Made by a program: the position numbers and the translations under genes. The notes under the pieces were generated by a model. It saw nothing but the letters and a program-made list of their open reading frames with translations, ran no database searches and had not been told where the DNA came from. From Butyrivibrio sp. MB2005 (GTDB lineage Bacteria; Bacillota; Clostridia; Lachnospirales; Lachnospiraceae), in assembly GCF_000424285.1 (NCBI RefSeq), contig NZ_AUJP01000022.1:1-64000 (forward strand): DNA of 64,000 nucleotides. Direction: 5' to 3'. Shown here piece by piece: positions 18,918-27,599 of the stretch. The first letter of the stretch is position 1, and every line of letters begins with the position of its first letter.

Positions 18918-19733
18918 ATGAATGCGATATGTGTAGATGATGAGGAGCTTATCCTTTCAAGGACAGCCTCTCTTGTGAAAAAAACAAATATTTTTGATTC
19001 AGTCGAAGCCTTCATGGATCCCACTGAGGCAATAGCTTATCTGGATGAAAAGAAAGTGGATCTGGCACTTCTTGATATCGATATGCCGGGGATGGGAGGC
19101 CTTGAGCTTGCTACCAATCTGAAGCAGAAAAATCCCGAGATCAAGGTGATTTTCCTTACAGGTTATTCGGAATATGCCATAGATGCTTATGCAATGCATG
19201 CGACAGGTTATCTTCTTAAGCCCATTGGCTATGATAAGCTGGTTTCAGAGCTTGAATTTGCCTTGGGACCCGAATTGCAGGAAAAAGAGGAAAGCACAGC
19301 TACCCAGGAAAAGCCCAAAGTAAAGGTTGAAACCTTTGGATATTTCAATATTTTGGTGGATGACAAGCTTGTGGTTTTCAAGCGAAACAAGGCAAAGGAG
19401 CTTATCGCCTGCCTTGTGGACCGCAGGGGACAGTTCATTTCCAGAAAGGATCTGTTCTATATTCTCTGGGAAGACGATGATTATGACAGAGCAAAACAGA
19501 AATATCTGGATACCATAATAAGAAGTCTGAAGGATACTTTGGAAGAATACGGCATCTTAGATATTTTCGATGTAGAGAGCGGAATGATGCGCGTGGTTCC
19601 CGAGAAGCTGGACTGTGATTTATACAGGTTTCTTGATAATGACAAGGCAGCCATCGAGAGCTTCAGAGGAGAATATATGAGTTCCTATTCCTGGGCCAGC
19701 GCAACAGAAGGCTATCTGACGGACAGAATATAA
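18918..19733 (+). CDS. Response regulator with SARP-like winged-helix output domain
   Basis: A 271-aa protein. The receiver domain (residues 1-120) has the acidic pair D-D-E near the start, phospho-acceptor Asp53 in L-L-D-I-D-M-P-G and Lys in L-L-K-P-I. A Glu/Lys-rich linker leads to a winged-helix domain of about 110 residues (F-G-Y-F-N-I ... R-N-K-A-K-E-L-I-A-C-L-V) like the DNA-binding part of SARP/OmpR-type activators. The usual long C-terminal BTAD helical repeat is mostly absent. Same operon as the kinase. Confidence 0.85.
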   Translation: MNAICVDDEELILSRTASLVKKTNIFDSVEAFMDPTEAIAYLDEKKVDLALLDIDMPGMGGLELATNLKQKNPEIKVIFLTGYSEYAIDAYAMHATGYLLKPIGYDKLVSELEFALGPELQEKEESTATQEKPKVKVETFGYFNILVDDKLVVFKRNKAKELIACLVDRRGQFISRKDLFYILWEDDDYDRAKQKYLDTIIRSLKDTLEEYGILDIFDVESGMMRVVPEKLDCDLYRFLDNDKAAIESFRGEYMSSYSWASATEGYLTDRI

Positions 19734-19791
19734 TTAAACTTCATTTTGGATAAGGTTTATATTTGACAAAAAGAGCGCAAGATACGACAAG

Positions 19792-19833
19792 CCTCCGTGA
19801 TTTTTATGTGCAATAATATAAAAATCTCGGAGG
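19792..19833 (+). promoter_or_regulatory. Hairpin covering the ribosome-binding site of the GH115 gene
   Basis: CCTCCGTGATTTTTAT (19792-19807) pairs with ATAAAAATCTCGGAGG (19818-19833) at 15 of 16 positions around a 10-base loop. The right arm ends in GGAGG, the ribosome-binding site 7 bases before ATG 19841, so in RNA the site would be fully paired. A TTGACA lies at 19763-19768 without a clear -10 partner. If transcription instead starts within the repeat (TATAAA at 19817-19822), the dyad would be a DNA operator. Confidence 0.6.
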
Positions 19834-19840
19834 TAATTTT

Positions 19841-22800
19841 ATGCGTAGCTTTAGTTTATTTGAAAATGGAAAAATAGCAGACTTCCTCATTGAGAAGGAA
19901 GCCTTCGAAGGAATAAAAATAATCGGAAAAACCGTGGCAGAGGATATAGAAATCGTCACAGGAAAAAGACCTGAGATTCACGATGAGCTTTCAGAGATCA
20001 CTTCTGAAAACCTGATCATTGCAGCTACTATTGGTAAAAGTCCTGTCTTAGACAGACTTATTTCTGATGGAAAAATATCTGTAAGTGACATAGACGGGAA
20101 ACGCGAAGTTTATAAGATGTCTCTTGTGGAGGCGCCTTTCCCGGAGTATGTCAGTGTTAAGAAGCTTCTGGTAATCGCAGGAAGTGACAAGCGCGGAACT
20201 ATCTATGGCATGTTTAGTCTGTCAGAGATGTGCGGCGTATCACCGCTTGTTTTCTGGGGTGATGCAGCGCCTGCCAAAAAAGCCGAGCTGGTTTTAGATT
20301 TTGAAAAAAAGATTGTATCAAAGGAGCCTTCAGTTAAATACCGCGGATTTTTCATCAATGACGAGTGGCCTGCCTTTGGAAACTGGTGTACTGAGCGCTA
20401 CGGCGATGTTAATGCCAATGCCTATGAGGAGATTTTTGAGCTGCTGCTTAGACTGAAGGGCAACTATATGTGGCCTGCCATGTGGAATTCTTCTTTTTCA
20501 GAGGATGGTCCCGGGACACAGAGTGCAGAGCTGGCTGATACCCTTGGCGTAATTATGGGAACATCACACCATGAGCCCCTTTGCAGAGCAGGTCTTGAGT
20601 GGCAGAGACAGTACAAAAAATATAGTGATGACAATGCCTGGAGCTTTATCACCAATGAGAAGGGCATCAGAGAATTTTGGAAGGACGGCGTAATTCGAAA
20701 TAAGGACTTTGAAAACGTCATTACAATCGGTATGCGCGGTGAGTCTGATTCCAAGCTTTTACCTGAGGATGCCACACTTAAGGACAATATTGATGTAGTA
20801 AAAAAGGCCATTAAGGCTCAGGATGATATTTTAAGAGAGCAGATGAATCCTGATCTTACCGGTATTCCTCGTATGCTTGCAATCTACAAAGAGGTGGAGG
20901 ATTACTACTACGGTGATGAGAATACAGAAGGACTGAAGGATTGGGATGAGCTTAAGGATGTTATTTTCCTTCTAAGCGACGATAACCACGGTCATGTGAG
21001 AGCACTGCCCACAAAAGAGGAAGCAAAGCATCCCGGCGGTTTTGGAATGTATTATCACTTTGATTATCACGGCGCACCCATAAGCTATGAGTGGGTAAAC
21101 TGCAACAGACTTTCTAAAACCTGTGAGCAGATGAGCCTTGCATACGAGGCAGGGGTAAGAGATATGTGGATCGTGAATGTGGGCGATCTTAAGATGAACG
21201 AGTATCCCCTTAGCTTTTTCATGGCTCTTGCTTATGACTATGATGCCAATAAAGATATGGATAAAATCGAAGATTTCATCAGGAATTGGATTGATACTCA
21301 GCTTGGAGATGGCGCATCAAATGCTCAGAAGGATGATATCTTCGAGGTTTTGACAGGGTATTCTACATGGAATTCTACAAGAACTCCTGAGACCACAAAT
21401 CCCAGAGTGTACAATCCTGTAGATTTTATGGAGGGTGACAGAGTTCGTAGCGAAGTAAGTCGTATTTTGGAAAAAGCCACAAAGCTTGATAAGGAACTGG
21501 CTGAACCTGCACTTACAACATATAGAAGTATGATTTTCTATCCTGCGGCAGCTTCACTTAACAATATTCTTATGAATGTGGAAGCAGCCATGAACAGAGA
21601 GCTGGCAGAGAGAGGCTGCGTGTATGCTAACCACTATGCGAAATCCGTTATGGAGAGAGTTCGCGCAGATATAAAATATGTGGCAGATTTCCACGGCTTT
21701 AATGGCGGAAAATGGAATCATATGATGAGCTCAGCCCACACAGGTTTTAGAAGCTGGGATGCCTATAACTGGTCATATCCTACGGTTTCTTTTGTTTCGC
21801 CACTTTATGAAGCAAAGGCTATCATATCATTTAGAGGATCAAGACGGCTGGATCTTGGCACGCACTGGCAGGGAAGTCCCGCTCTTATGAGCGATGCTTT
21901 CACAAGACCTGACACTGAGCAGGTTCTGCTTGATATAGACAGCAGAGGAGAGATTGGATTTACTTACGAGATTGAAAGTGACTGCGAATGGCTTATCTGC
22001 AATGAACCTAAGGGCAGAGTGGAGATAGCTGATAATGCTCTTGAAATTGCCGGAAGTATGACGGCGGGTGCATCTTCAATTGAAACAGGTGCTACAGAAT
22101 CCGCAGAAGGCAGAAAAACAGTTGTGTTTACTGTGAACAGAGATGCTATTTCCGGGAAAGATACCGCCGAAGCCAGGGTAAAGCTCACCTTTGATAACGG
22201 CACTGTGTCCGAGACAAGTCTTTCATTTGAAGCTGATAATTCTGATATGTCAGAGCTTCTTGCAGGCCTTAACGAGGATTTACAGACAACCGGTAGCTCT
22301 AATGCCGCTGATACAACTCATAAAAAGAACGTCTTTGTAGAGCGTCAAAACCTTATCGTTATCGGTGCAGAAAACTTCACAGAGAAATCAGATGTTGAAG
22401 CTGCAGGCTTTAAGGTTATAGCACACCTTGGAAAAGCCGGAACATCAGCAATCAAGGTAATCCCTGCGACGGAGAGCTATGGCGTAGAACAGATTAAGTC
22501 AGGTGATGTGCCCTGCGTTAAGTATGCGTTTATTGCAGAGGAAAGCGGACTTTATGATATAGTTTTCCATTGCACAATGAGAAATCCCATTATCCGCAGC
22601 GGCCGTCTTAACTTTGGCTATGCCGTAAATGATGGGGATGTATGCATTGCTCATGGTGTAGGTGATGGCTATTTTACAGATTACCAGTGTGCTGAATGGG
22701 ACAAGGCAGTCCTTGATCACGAGCATGTTGCTACCGCTAAGATTGAACTGCGTAAAGGCCTCAACACATTGTCAGTATATGCCGGAGATGCAGGCTTTGT

Positions 22801-22882
22801 GCTTGAAAAACTCGTAATGCACAAAGATACCTATGAGCTTCCGCAGACATACCTTGGCCCTGTAGAGAGCTATTCAATTTAA
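19841..22882 (+). CDS. Glycoside hydrolase family 115 alpha-glucuronidase
   Basis: A 1013-aa protein of the usual family length. Family 115 marks: an N-terminal domain with R-G-T-I-Y-G-M-F, then the barrel beginning Y-R-G-F-F-I-N-D-E-W-P with G-N-Y-M-W-P-A-M-W, G-V-I-M-G-T-S-H-H-E-P, G-M-R-G-E-S-D and V-N-V-G-D-L-K, then a helical domain and a C-terminal beta-sandwich (about 830-1010). The family removes (4-O-methyl-)glucuronic acid from xylan. There is no signal peptide, so it acts on imported aldouronic oligosaccharides. Neighbouring two-component genes suggest regulation, and the ribosome-binding site lies in a hairpin. Confidence 0.92.
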   Translation: MRSFSLFENGKIADFLIEKEAFEGIKIIGKTVAEDIEIVTGKRPEIHDELSEITSENLIIAATIGKSPVLDRLISDGKISVSDIDGKREVYKMSLVEAPFPEYVSVKKLLVIAGSDKRGTIYGMFSLSEMCGVSPLVFWGDAAPAKKAELVLDFEKKIVSKEPSVKYRGFFINDEWPAFGNWCTERYGDVNANAYEEIFELLLRLKGNYMWPAMWNSSFSEDGPGTQSAELADTLGVIMGTSHHEPLCRAGLEWQRQYKKYSDDNAWSFITNEKGIREFWKDGVIRNKDFENVITIGMRGESDSKLLPEDATLKDNIDVVKKAIKAQDDILREQMNPDLTGIPRMLAIYKEVEDYYYGDENTEGLKDWDELKDVIFLLSDDNHGHVRALPTKEEAKHPGGFGMYYHFDYHGAPISYEWVNCNRLSKTCEQMSLAYEAGVRDMWIVNVGDLKMNEYPLSFFMALAYDYDANKDMDKIEDFIRNWIDTQLGDGASNAQKDDIFEVLTGYSTWNSTRTPETTNPRVYNPVDFMEGDRVRSEVSRILEKATKLDKELAEPALTTYRSMIFYPAAASLNNILMNVEAAMNRELAERGCVYANHYAKSVMERVRADIKYVADFHGFNGGKWNHMMSSAHTGFRSWDAYNWSYPTVSFVSPLYEAKAIISFRGSRRLDLGTHWQGSPALMSDAFTRPDTEQVLLDIDSRGEIGFTYEIESDCEWLICNEPKGRVEIADNALEIAGSMTAGASSIETGATESAEGRKTVVFTVNRDAISGKDTAEARVKLTFDNGTVSETSLSFEADNSDMSELLAGLNEDLQTTGSSNAADTTHKKNVFVERQNLIVIGAENFTEKSDVEAAGFKVIAHLGKAGTSAIKVIPATESYGVEQIKSGDVPCVKYAFIAEESGLYDIVFHCTMRNPIIRSGRLNFGYAVNDGDVCIAHGVGDGYFTDYQCAEWDKAVLDHEHVATAKIELRKGLNTLSVYAGDAGFVLEKLVMHKDTYELPQTYLGPVESYSI

Positions 22883-23085
22883 TGATATAGGTGTCAAAAG
22901 TCAAAAATGCGTACATGCTTGCATGTTAAGCATTTTGACTTTATGACCCGAACAAATATGAGGAATTAGCAATTTACGCAGTAAATTAGCGGTTTCCGAA
23001 TATTTGTAGAATTGCGAGAGTCTCGAAGAAACGGAGCAATTCGTATATCATATGGTGTCAAAATTTACTTTTGACACCTACATCA
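22883..23085. mobile_element. MITE-like element with terminal inverted repeats and target-site duplication
   Basis: A 203-bp non-coding element. Its ends (left 22883-22901, right 23067-23085) are 19-base inverted repeats of the form TGATrTAGGTGTCAAAAGT differing at one position. Both ends are flanked by TTTAA (22878-22882 and 23086-23090), a probable 5-bp target duplication. The interior folds into several hairpins (AAAGTCAAAA/TTTTGACTTT with inner ACATGC/GCATGT; AATTTAC/GTAAATT; GAATTGC/GCAATTC). No reading frame. The left TTTAA contains the GH115 stop codon, so insertion left the protein intact and separated the gene from its terminator. Confidence 0.72.
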
Positions 23086-23109
23086 TTTAATAAGTTGTAA
23101 ACAAAGATT

Positions 23110-23142
23110 AAGGCAGGGCGATGACACCCTGCCTTGATTTTT
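23110..23142 (+). terminator. Rho-independent terminator between convergent genes
   Basis: AAGGCAGGG (23110-23118) pairs perfectly with CCCTGCCTT (23127-23135) around an 8-base loop and is followed by GATTTTTTC. The T-run is on the plus strand, so it mainly ends the GH115 transcript; it may also slow the convergent minus-strand transcript. Confidence 0.85.
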
Positions 23143-23148
23143 TCTATA

Positions 23149-23787
23149 TTATTTTTTCACCAAAATTTTCTCTGAAATAGTTCTGTTGAAGAACTGAATG
23201 AATGGACCAAAACCAAAGGCAGAAACCAGTGTTCCGATTCCAACGATGCCGCCTGCCAGGAAGCAGATCAGTGCACAGATGGCATCGCACATGATTCTTG
23301 CAAGGAAATACTGGATTTTGGGAAATCTTTCATTGATTATAAGCGCCAAAGCGTCGTATGGAGCAACACCAAGGTCTGCGGTCTGATAGAGGGATAATCC
23401 CAGAGAAATAGCCAGAACGCCCATAAATACTATAAACAATCTGAGCACAAAGCCCTGGGGTTCACCTACGATTCCAAAGAGCAGATTGTAGAAAAATGTT
23501 GCAATATATCCAAGGAAAAATGCGTTTATCACTGTTCCGAAACCGATAAGCCTTCTTCCAAACAGTATCTGAATTACAAAAAGAAGCAGGTTTACAATTA
23601 TCTGCAAAACAGGGTAGTAGATTCCTGTAACCTCGGCAAGAGCCATGTTCATACCATCAAATGGATCGTTTCCCATCATGGAAAGCTTGAAGATACCTAC
23701 CCCAAGACCCACAAAAATATTTCCAATGATTACGCCGATAAGTGTTCTTTTCATGCCTGCATCGGCAAAGTATTTTTTCAAATTCAT
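23149..23787 (-). CDS. YczE/YyaS/YitT-family membrane protein
   Basis: A 212-aa protein with five to six membrane helices. The family's duplicated motif is visible: G-N-D-P-F-D-G-M-N near residue 40 and D-L-G-V-A-P-Y-D-A-L near 140. Function is unknown; some relatives are annotated as putative transporters. A diverged paralogue is at 40032-40724. AAGGAATGAAAAG precedes ATG. Confidence 0.8.
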   Translation of the reverse strand: MNLKKYFADAGMKRTLIGVIIGNIFVGLGVGIFKLSMMGNDPFDGMNMALAEVTGIYYPVLQIIVNLLLFVIQILFGRRLIGFGTVINAFFLGYIATFFYNLLFGIVGEPQGFVLRLFIVFMGVLAISLGLSLYQTADLGVAPYDALALIINERFPKIQYFLARIMCDAICALICFLAGGIVGIGTLVSAFGFGPFIQFFNRTISEKILVKK

Positions 23788-23885
23788 CTTTTCATTCCTT
23801 CTAAATCTCTATTGATAGCAGATTCTGCCTGCAACTATCCTGCAGAAAAAAACCATACACTACAGTATAACATTTTAATTATTTG

Positions 23886-23907
23886 TTTTGTTGGACTTTT
23901 GTTGGAC
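23886..23907. repeat. Two tandem 11-bp copies upstream of the lipoprotein gene
   Basis: TTTTGTTGGAC occurs twice head to tail (23886-23896 and 23897-23907) in the divergent intergenic region between the YczE-family gene and the lipoprotein gene. A spacing of one helical turn makes it a candidate regulator-binding site, but it could be simple slippage. Confidence 0.35.
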
Positions 23908-24011
23908 TTACAGTGTTAAGGTGCTTGTGTGGAGATAAGTCAGCGATATATGTTGGAAATCTGATTATTTCCGGGCTAAATATTTCGATTTAATTATGAG
24001 GGAGAGATATT

Positions 24012-25208
24012 ATGAAAAATAAGATGGTAATGTTAATCACTTTATTGACAGTATCCGCTGCCGGCGTTATGGGATGCGGCAGCACAGCAGGTGCACCGGT
24101 TGAGCCTGAAGCCCAGGAAACTTCAGAAGCGGCTGCTGCAGAGATTTCTGATGAGGACGTGGCTCAGGCAGATGCTGTTGAAGCAGCTTCTACATCAGAG
24201 GAGGAAAACACAGTTGGAATGGCAAATCCATGGGTAGAGATCACAGAAGGTGAGGCTCAGGGATGTTGCGACAGATTGTTCAAAGCTCCCGATGGCGCTC
24301 AGGATCAGGTTTGGATGAAATGCGAAGAACTTGGTAATCCTGATAAAGGTATCGGGCCTTTGATTCAGCTTGGTTTTTCTCTGGATGGTATGAATTTTAC
24401 AGCAAGAGCTCAGCAGGGTGCAGCAGAGGATGCAGATATTGCAGGCAATTACGTTGAGTGGACAGTAGGCCCTGACGAAGCGACAATGGCTAACTGGGGC
24501 GGTGGAAACATGGTCGGCAAAACCTATCGCAGTGTAAATGATACAGGTTATGTTGACATGATCACCTGGTATGATATGGAAATAGGAATTGCATATTCCC
24601 TTTCAGTTGCTGCAGCAGATCTTGATGGCTTTGATATCCAAGCAGTGGCTGAGCAGATGTATTCAGAGGACAATGAGCCCTTTACGAATATGCCCAACGA
24701 TTTCCTTGAGGAACAGTCAGGAAAAACATCTTTTGAATCCTATGATGAAGTTATTTCTGAGCTGACCGAGGGACAGGGATATGCTTACATTAAGCTTACC
24801 GGTTGTGAGGATGAGCTCCTTGCAGTAACCGATCTTGTTTTTGAATATGATCACTCTGCATATCAGGCTTCTATCTATGGCAAGCAGAATGGGGAAGTAG
24901 TATATCTTGGTCAGGTTACGGGCAATGGTTCTTCATGTCCGCTCAGACTTGAGGATGGCATTATCTATGCCGGCACAAACCATACCTATGAGACTTACTT
25001 CATTTCAGATGAGTACAACTCTGTTATGATGAAGGATATGATCTCAGATGGTATTGATAGCGGAGCCAATGAATTCAGCGGATTCACAAGAGAAAACAAT
25101 TCTTATGAGGATACTTTAGAATATACCGGCGGTCAGGAGGAGTTCGACAAGCTCATGTCTGAGAGAGAACATAAGCCCATTATTGAATTCACACCCATTG
25201 GTGAATAA
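24012..25208 (+). CDS. Lipoprotein of unknown function
   Basis: A 398-aa exported protein. A type II signal peptide ends in the lipobox V-M-G-C (Cys near residue 22), followed by an acidic, Ala/Glu-rich linker (about 25-75) and a folded domain of about 300 residues rich in aromatic and acidic residues. I do not recognise the domain. The linker plus lipobox place it on the outer face of the membrane. GAGGGAGAG lies before ATG. It stands alone, with its own terminator. Confidence 0.78.
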   Translation: MKNKMVMLITLLTVSAAGVMGCGSTAGAPVEPEAQETSEAAAAEISDEDVAQADAVEAASTSEEENTVGMANPWVEITEGEAQGCCDRLFKAPDGAQDQVWMKCEELGNPDKGIGPLIQLGFSLDGMNFTARAQQGAAEDADIAGNYVEWTVGPDEATMANWGGGNMVGKTYRSVNDTGYVDMITWYDMEIGIAYSLSVAAADLDGFDIQAVAEQMYSEDNEPFTNMPNDFLEEQSGKTSFESYDEVISELTEGQGYAYIKLTGCEDELLAVTDLVFEYDHSAYQASIYGKQNGEVVYLGQVTGNGSSCPLRLEDGIIYAGTNHTYETYFISDEYNSVMMKDMISDGIDSGANEFSGFTRENNSYEDTLEYTGGQEEFDKLMSEREHKPIIEFTPIGE

Positions 25209-25217
25209 TCATCATAA

Positions 25218-25268
25218 AAAGGTGGCTGCGTACGCTGATTAAGCGACGTGGCCACCTTTAATTTTTTT
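25218..25268 (+). terminator. Rho-independent terminator after the lipoprotein gene
   Basis: AAAGGTGGC (25218-25226) pairs with GCCACCTTT (25251-25259), with further pairing inside the loop, then AATTTTTTTA. It sits between the convergent lipoprotein and Fn3-protein genes. Confidence 0.8.
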
Positions 25269-25273
25269 ATGAG

Positions 25274-26191
25274 TTATTTTCTACATACAGAAATCTTTGC
25301 CTTGGTTTTGACGGCCTTGGGCTTGCTCCAATCGGAGTAGGTCTTTGTGCCGCCATTTTTCTTGAAGGTACGAATTCTTACGTAATACTTTCTGCCGGGC
25401 GTAAGCTTTTTGATGGTTTTAGAAGTTGTCTTTGCCTTGCTTACAGTTACTGTCTTTACATTCTTTGTAAATGACTTGTCCATGCTGCACTGGATTTCAT
25501 ATCCGGTGATTCCTTTTTTCTGTTTTTTCCAGTTCAAAGTGATGGATGTCTTTGTTGATTTTGTCTTAGTAAATTTAGCCTTTTTCTGAGTCTTATCGAT
25601 GTTTTCTGCAGCCTCGGTTTTTGCAGGCTCAGTCTTTTCAGGTTCGCGCTTTTCATAGGTAACAGTGCCGTGAGCAGGCTCCTGCTTGGGCTTTTCCTTA
25701 GGAGTTTCCTTCGGTTCTTCAGATGATTCTATACCATTAAGAATTCTGAAAACATATTCGTGATACTCGGGATGTTTAGCTGAATAATCATCGCAGGTCT
25801 CCACTGTAAGATGGGTGTTTTTCGGCATATCACCCCAAAAATCCACATAATCAGGCGCAAACCATTTTGCACAGGATGAAAGATCATATTCATCTCCGGG
25901 CTTTATATGTGCCTCATAGGCCCAGTTAGGTTCCGGATCGTCTTTAATATAATATGCGTATGGAGCACCCACTAAAGCAATATACATGGGCTTATTGCCG
26001 CCAAGAACAAATTTTGCAGTTTTCAACTCTTCCAATGTAAGCTCCCCACCATCGGAAACAGTGCGTCCGTCTGCCAGTTTAATAACGTTGCCGCCTGATC
26101 CCCCTGCGGCCATAGTGTGAATACTGATGCTTGAAAAAATAACAAGCGTCGCCATTATCATAATAATGGCATTTTTAAAACTTTTTTTCAT
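25274..26191 (-). CDS. Secreted protein with C-terminal fibronectin type III module
   Basis: A 305-aa protein: signal peptide (residues 1-28, ending M-A-A), an unrecognised domain (about 30-150), a Pro/Glu/Lys linker (about 155-205) and a C-terminal Fn3 module with G-Y-E-I-Q-C-S-M-D-K-S-F and K-Y-Y-V-R-I-R-T-F. The last module closely resembles the C-terminal module of the SGNH protein at 28640-31801, suggesting a shared surface-attachment or ligand-binding unit. No LPXTG signal. Confidence 0.75.
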   Translation of the reverse strand: MKKSFKNAIIMIMATLVIFSSISIHTMAAGGSGGNVIKLADGRTVSDGGELTLEELKTAKFVLGGNKPMYIALVGAPYAYYIKDDPEPNWAYEAHIKPGDEYDLSSCAKWFAPDYVDFWGDMPKNTHLTVETCDDYSAKHPEYHEYVFRILNGIESSEEPKETPKEKPKQEPAHGTVTYEKREPEKTEPAKTEAAENIDKTQKKAKFTKTKSTKTSITLNWKKQKKGITGYEIQCSMDKSFTKNVKTVTVSKAKTTSKTIKKLTPGRKYYVRIRTFKKNGGTKTYSDWSKPKAVKTKAKISVCRK

Positions 26192-26364
26192 ACACTCACC
26201 TCTAAGAATTAGATTTAGAAGTCTAGAACGCGATCAGTCTCCACCCCACAAAAAATTTATCACAAAAATACAGTGTAAAACAAGCTATTTTCAGTGGAAA
26301 TACCATTTAGATTTCATTATTATTTATACTGTTAACAGAGTAAAGAAAAAGAGGATTTTCGATA

Positions 26365-26856
26365 ATGAAAATAATAATCCATGACCTTGATGAATCTTAT
26401 AATGAAAAGCTTAAAGCGGTGTGCGACAGAGTGGTATGTGCTGACGGAAAATACGCTCCCTGTCAGGGATGTTTTAATTGCTGGACCAAGCATCCCGCTA
26501 CCTGCAGCATGTCCGATTCACTGCATGAAATGTGCAGAATTGTGGGACAGGCAGATGATCTTGTCATAATCACGGATAACACCTATGGCGGCTACAGTTC
26601 AAACGTCAAGAATCTCCTGGACAGATCCATCGGAGCATCAACACCCTTTAGCACATATCGCGGATGGCAGATGCATCATACGCTTAGATATGGTCGCAAG
26701 GGTAACTTCAAGGTCATTGTCTACGGTGATATCGCTGATAATGAGAAAAAGACCTGGGAACTGATGATAGAAAGAAACAGATTGAATCACGGATACACAT
26801 CCACTGAGCTTAGGTTCACGGATTCTATAGATAAACTGGAGGTATCAGAGATATGA
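26365..26856 (+). CDS. Flavodoxin-fold NAD(P)H-dependent oxidoreductase
   Basis: A 163-aa protein of the NADPH-dependent FMN reductase / iron-sulfur flavoprotein superfamily. The C-Q-G-C-F-N-C-W-T-K-H-P motif near residue 33 and D-N-T-Y-G-G-Y-S-S-N-V-K near residue 72 are typical of this group and of its FMN site. The partner substrate is unknown. GAGGA precedes ATG. It overlaps the next gene by 4 bases (ATGA), so the two products are probably made together. Confidence 0.75.
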   Translation: MKIIIHDLDESYNEKLKAVCDRVVCADGKYAPCQGCFNCWTKHPATCSMSDSLHEMCRIVGQADDLVIITDNTYGGYSSNVKNLLDRSIGASTPFSTYRGWQMHHTLRYGRKGNFKVIVYGDIADNEKKTWELMIERNRLNHGYTSTELRFTDSIDKLEVSEI

Positions 26857-27599
26857 AGACATTATTCATAGATTGCAGCCCCAAGAAAAAACTCTCTGCT
26901 TCCGGATTTTTAGTGGATATGACAAGCCTTTTTGTGCTTGGAAGCAAAAAGAAAATGAAGCTTCGCACAAGGGCAGAGCATGAAGAGATACTGAAAGAGC
27001 TTGAGGATACCGACACTGTGGTTTTCACAATGCCGCTTTATGTAGACGGCGTGCCTTCCCACATTATTCCTTTTTTAAAAACAATGGAGGCGTGGTGTAA
27101 AGAGCACAAGCCGGATCTTAAGGTCTACGTTATAGCAAATAACGGCTTTATCGAAGGCAGACAGAATGAGCCGCTTATGCAGAACATGGAGAATTTCTGT
27201 ATAAGAAGCGGTATAAAATGGTGCGGCGGCCTTGGAATCGGCGGCGGTGTAATGATGAATGTTATGCGGATCATGATCGTGGTAGTATTCGCAATCGCTG
27301 TTTTGAATCTCGTCATAACAGGCATGAATACAGGAAATTTCTTAGATAAAAATATAGTCATTGGATTCCTTAAGGATCTCGCAGAGGTTCTGTTTTTTGG
27401 CTGCGGAATCATTACTTTTGATATATGGCTTGCGGCCTGCATTAACCGTAAAAAAGAATATGGAAAGCATTACACCAGAATAATGCTGCCATCATTTATA
27501 TTTATTCTTGGCGCAGATTTCTTTTTCATTGTGCTTTCAATACTTAAGGGCGGCGTGTTCAGGGGCTGGCTCTCCAAAAAGAAGCCTACTTTACCTTAG
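26853..27599 (+). CDS. Flavodoxin-like protein fused to a membrane domain
   Basis: A 248-aa protein. The first about 130 residues resemble a flavodoxin-like/NAD(P)H-dehydrogenase-like fold (opening L-F-I-D-C-S-P-K-K-K; T-M-P-L-Y-V-D-G-V-P-S-H near residue 60). The remainder contains three or four hydrophobic helices (V-M-R-I-M-I-V-V-V-F-A-I-A-V-L-N, I-M-L-P-S-F-I-F-I-L-G and others). The fusion suggests membrane-tethered electron transfer. The 3' end overlaps the convergent LysR gene by 9 bases. Confidence 0.65.
   Translation: MKTLFIDCSPKKKLSASGFLVDMTSLFVLGSKKKMKLRTRAEHEEILKELEDTDTVVFTMPLYVDGVPSHIIPFLKTMEAWCKEHKPDLKVYVIANNGFIEGRQNEPLMQNMENFCIRSGIKWCGGLGIGGGVMMNVMRIMIVVVFAIAVLNLVITGMNTGNFLDKNIVIGFLKDLAEVLFFGCGIITFDIWLAACINRKKEYGKHYTRIMLPSFIFILGADFFFIVLSILKGGVFRGWLSKKKPTLP

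Noticed and set aside
26127..26384. 85-codon frame across the promoter region of the flavodoxin-fold gene
   Set aside because: It overlaps the signal-peptide end of the minus-strand Fn3 gene and the next gene start, and has no coding character.
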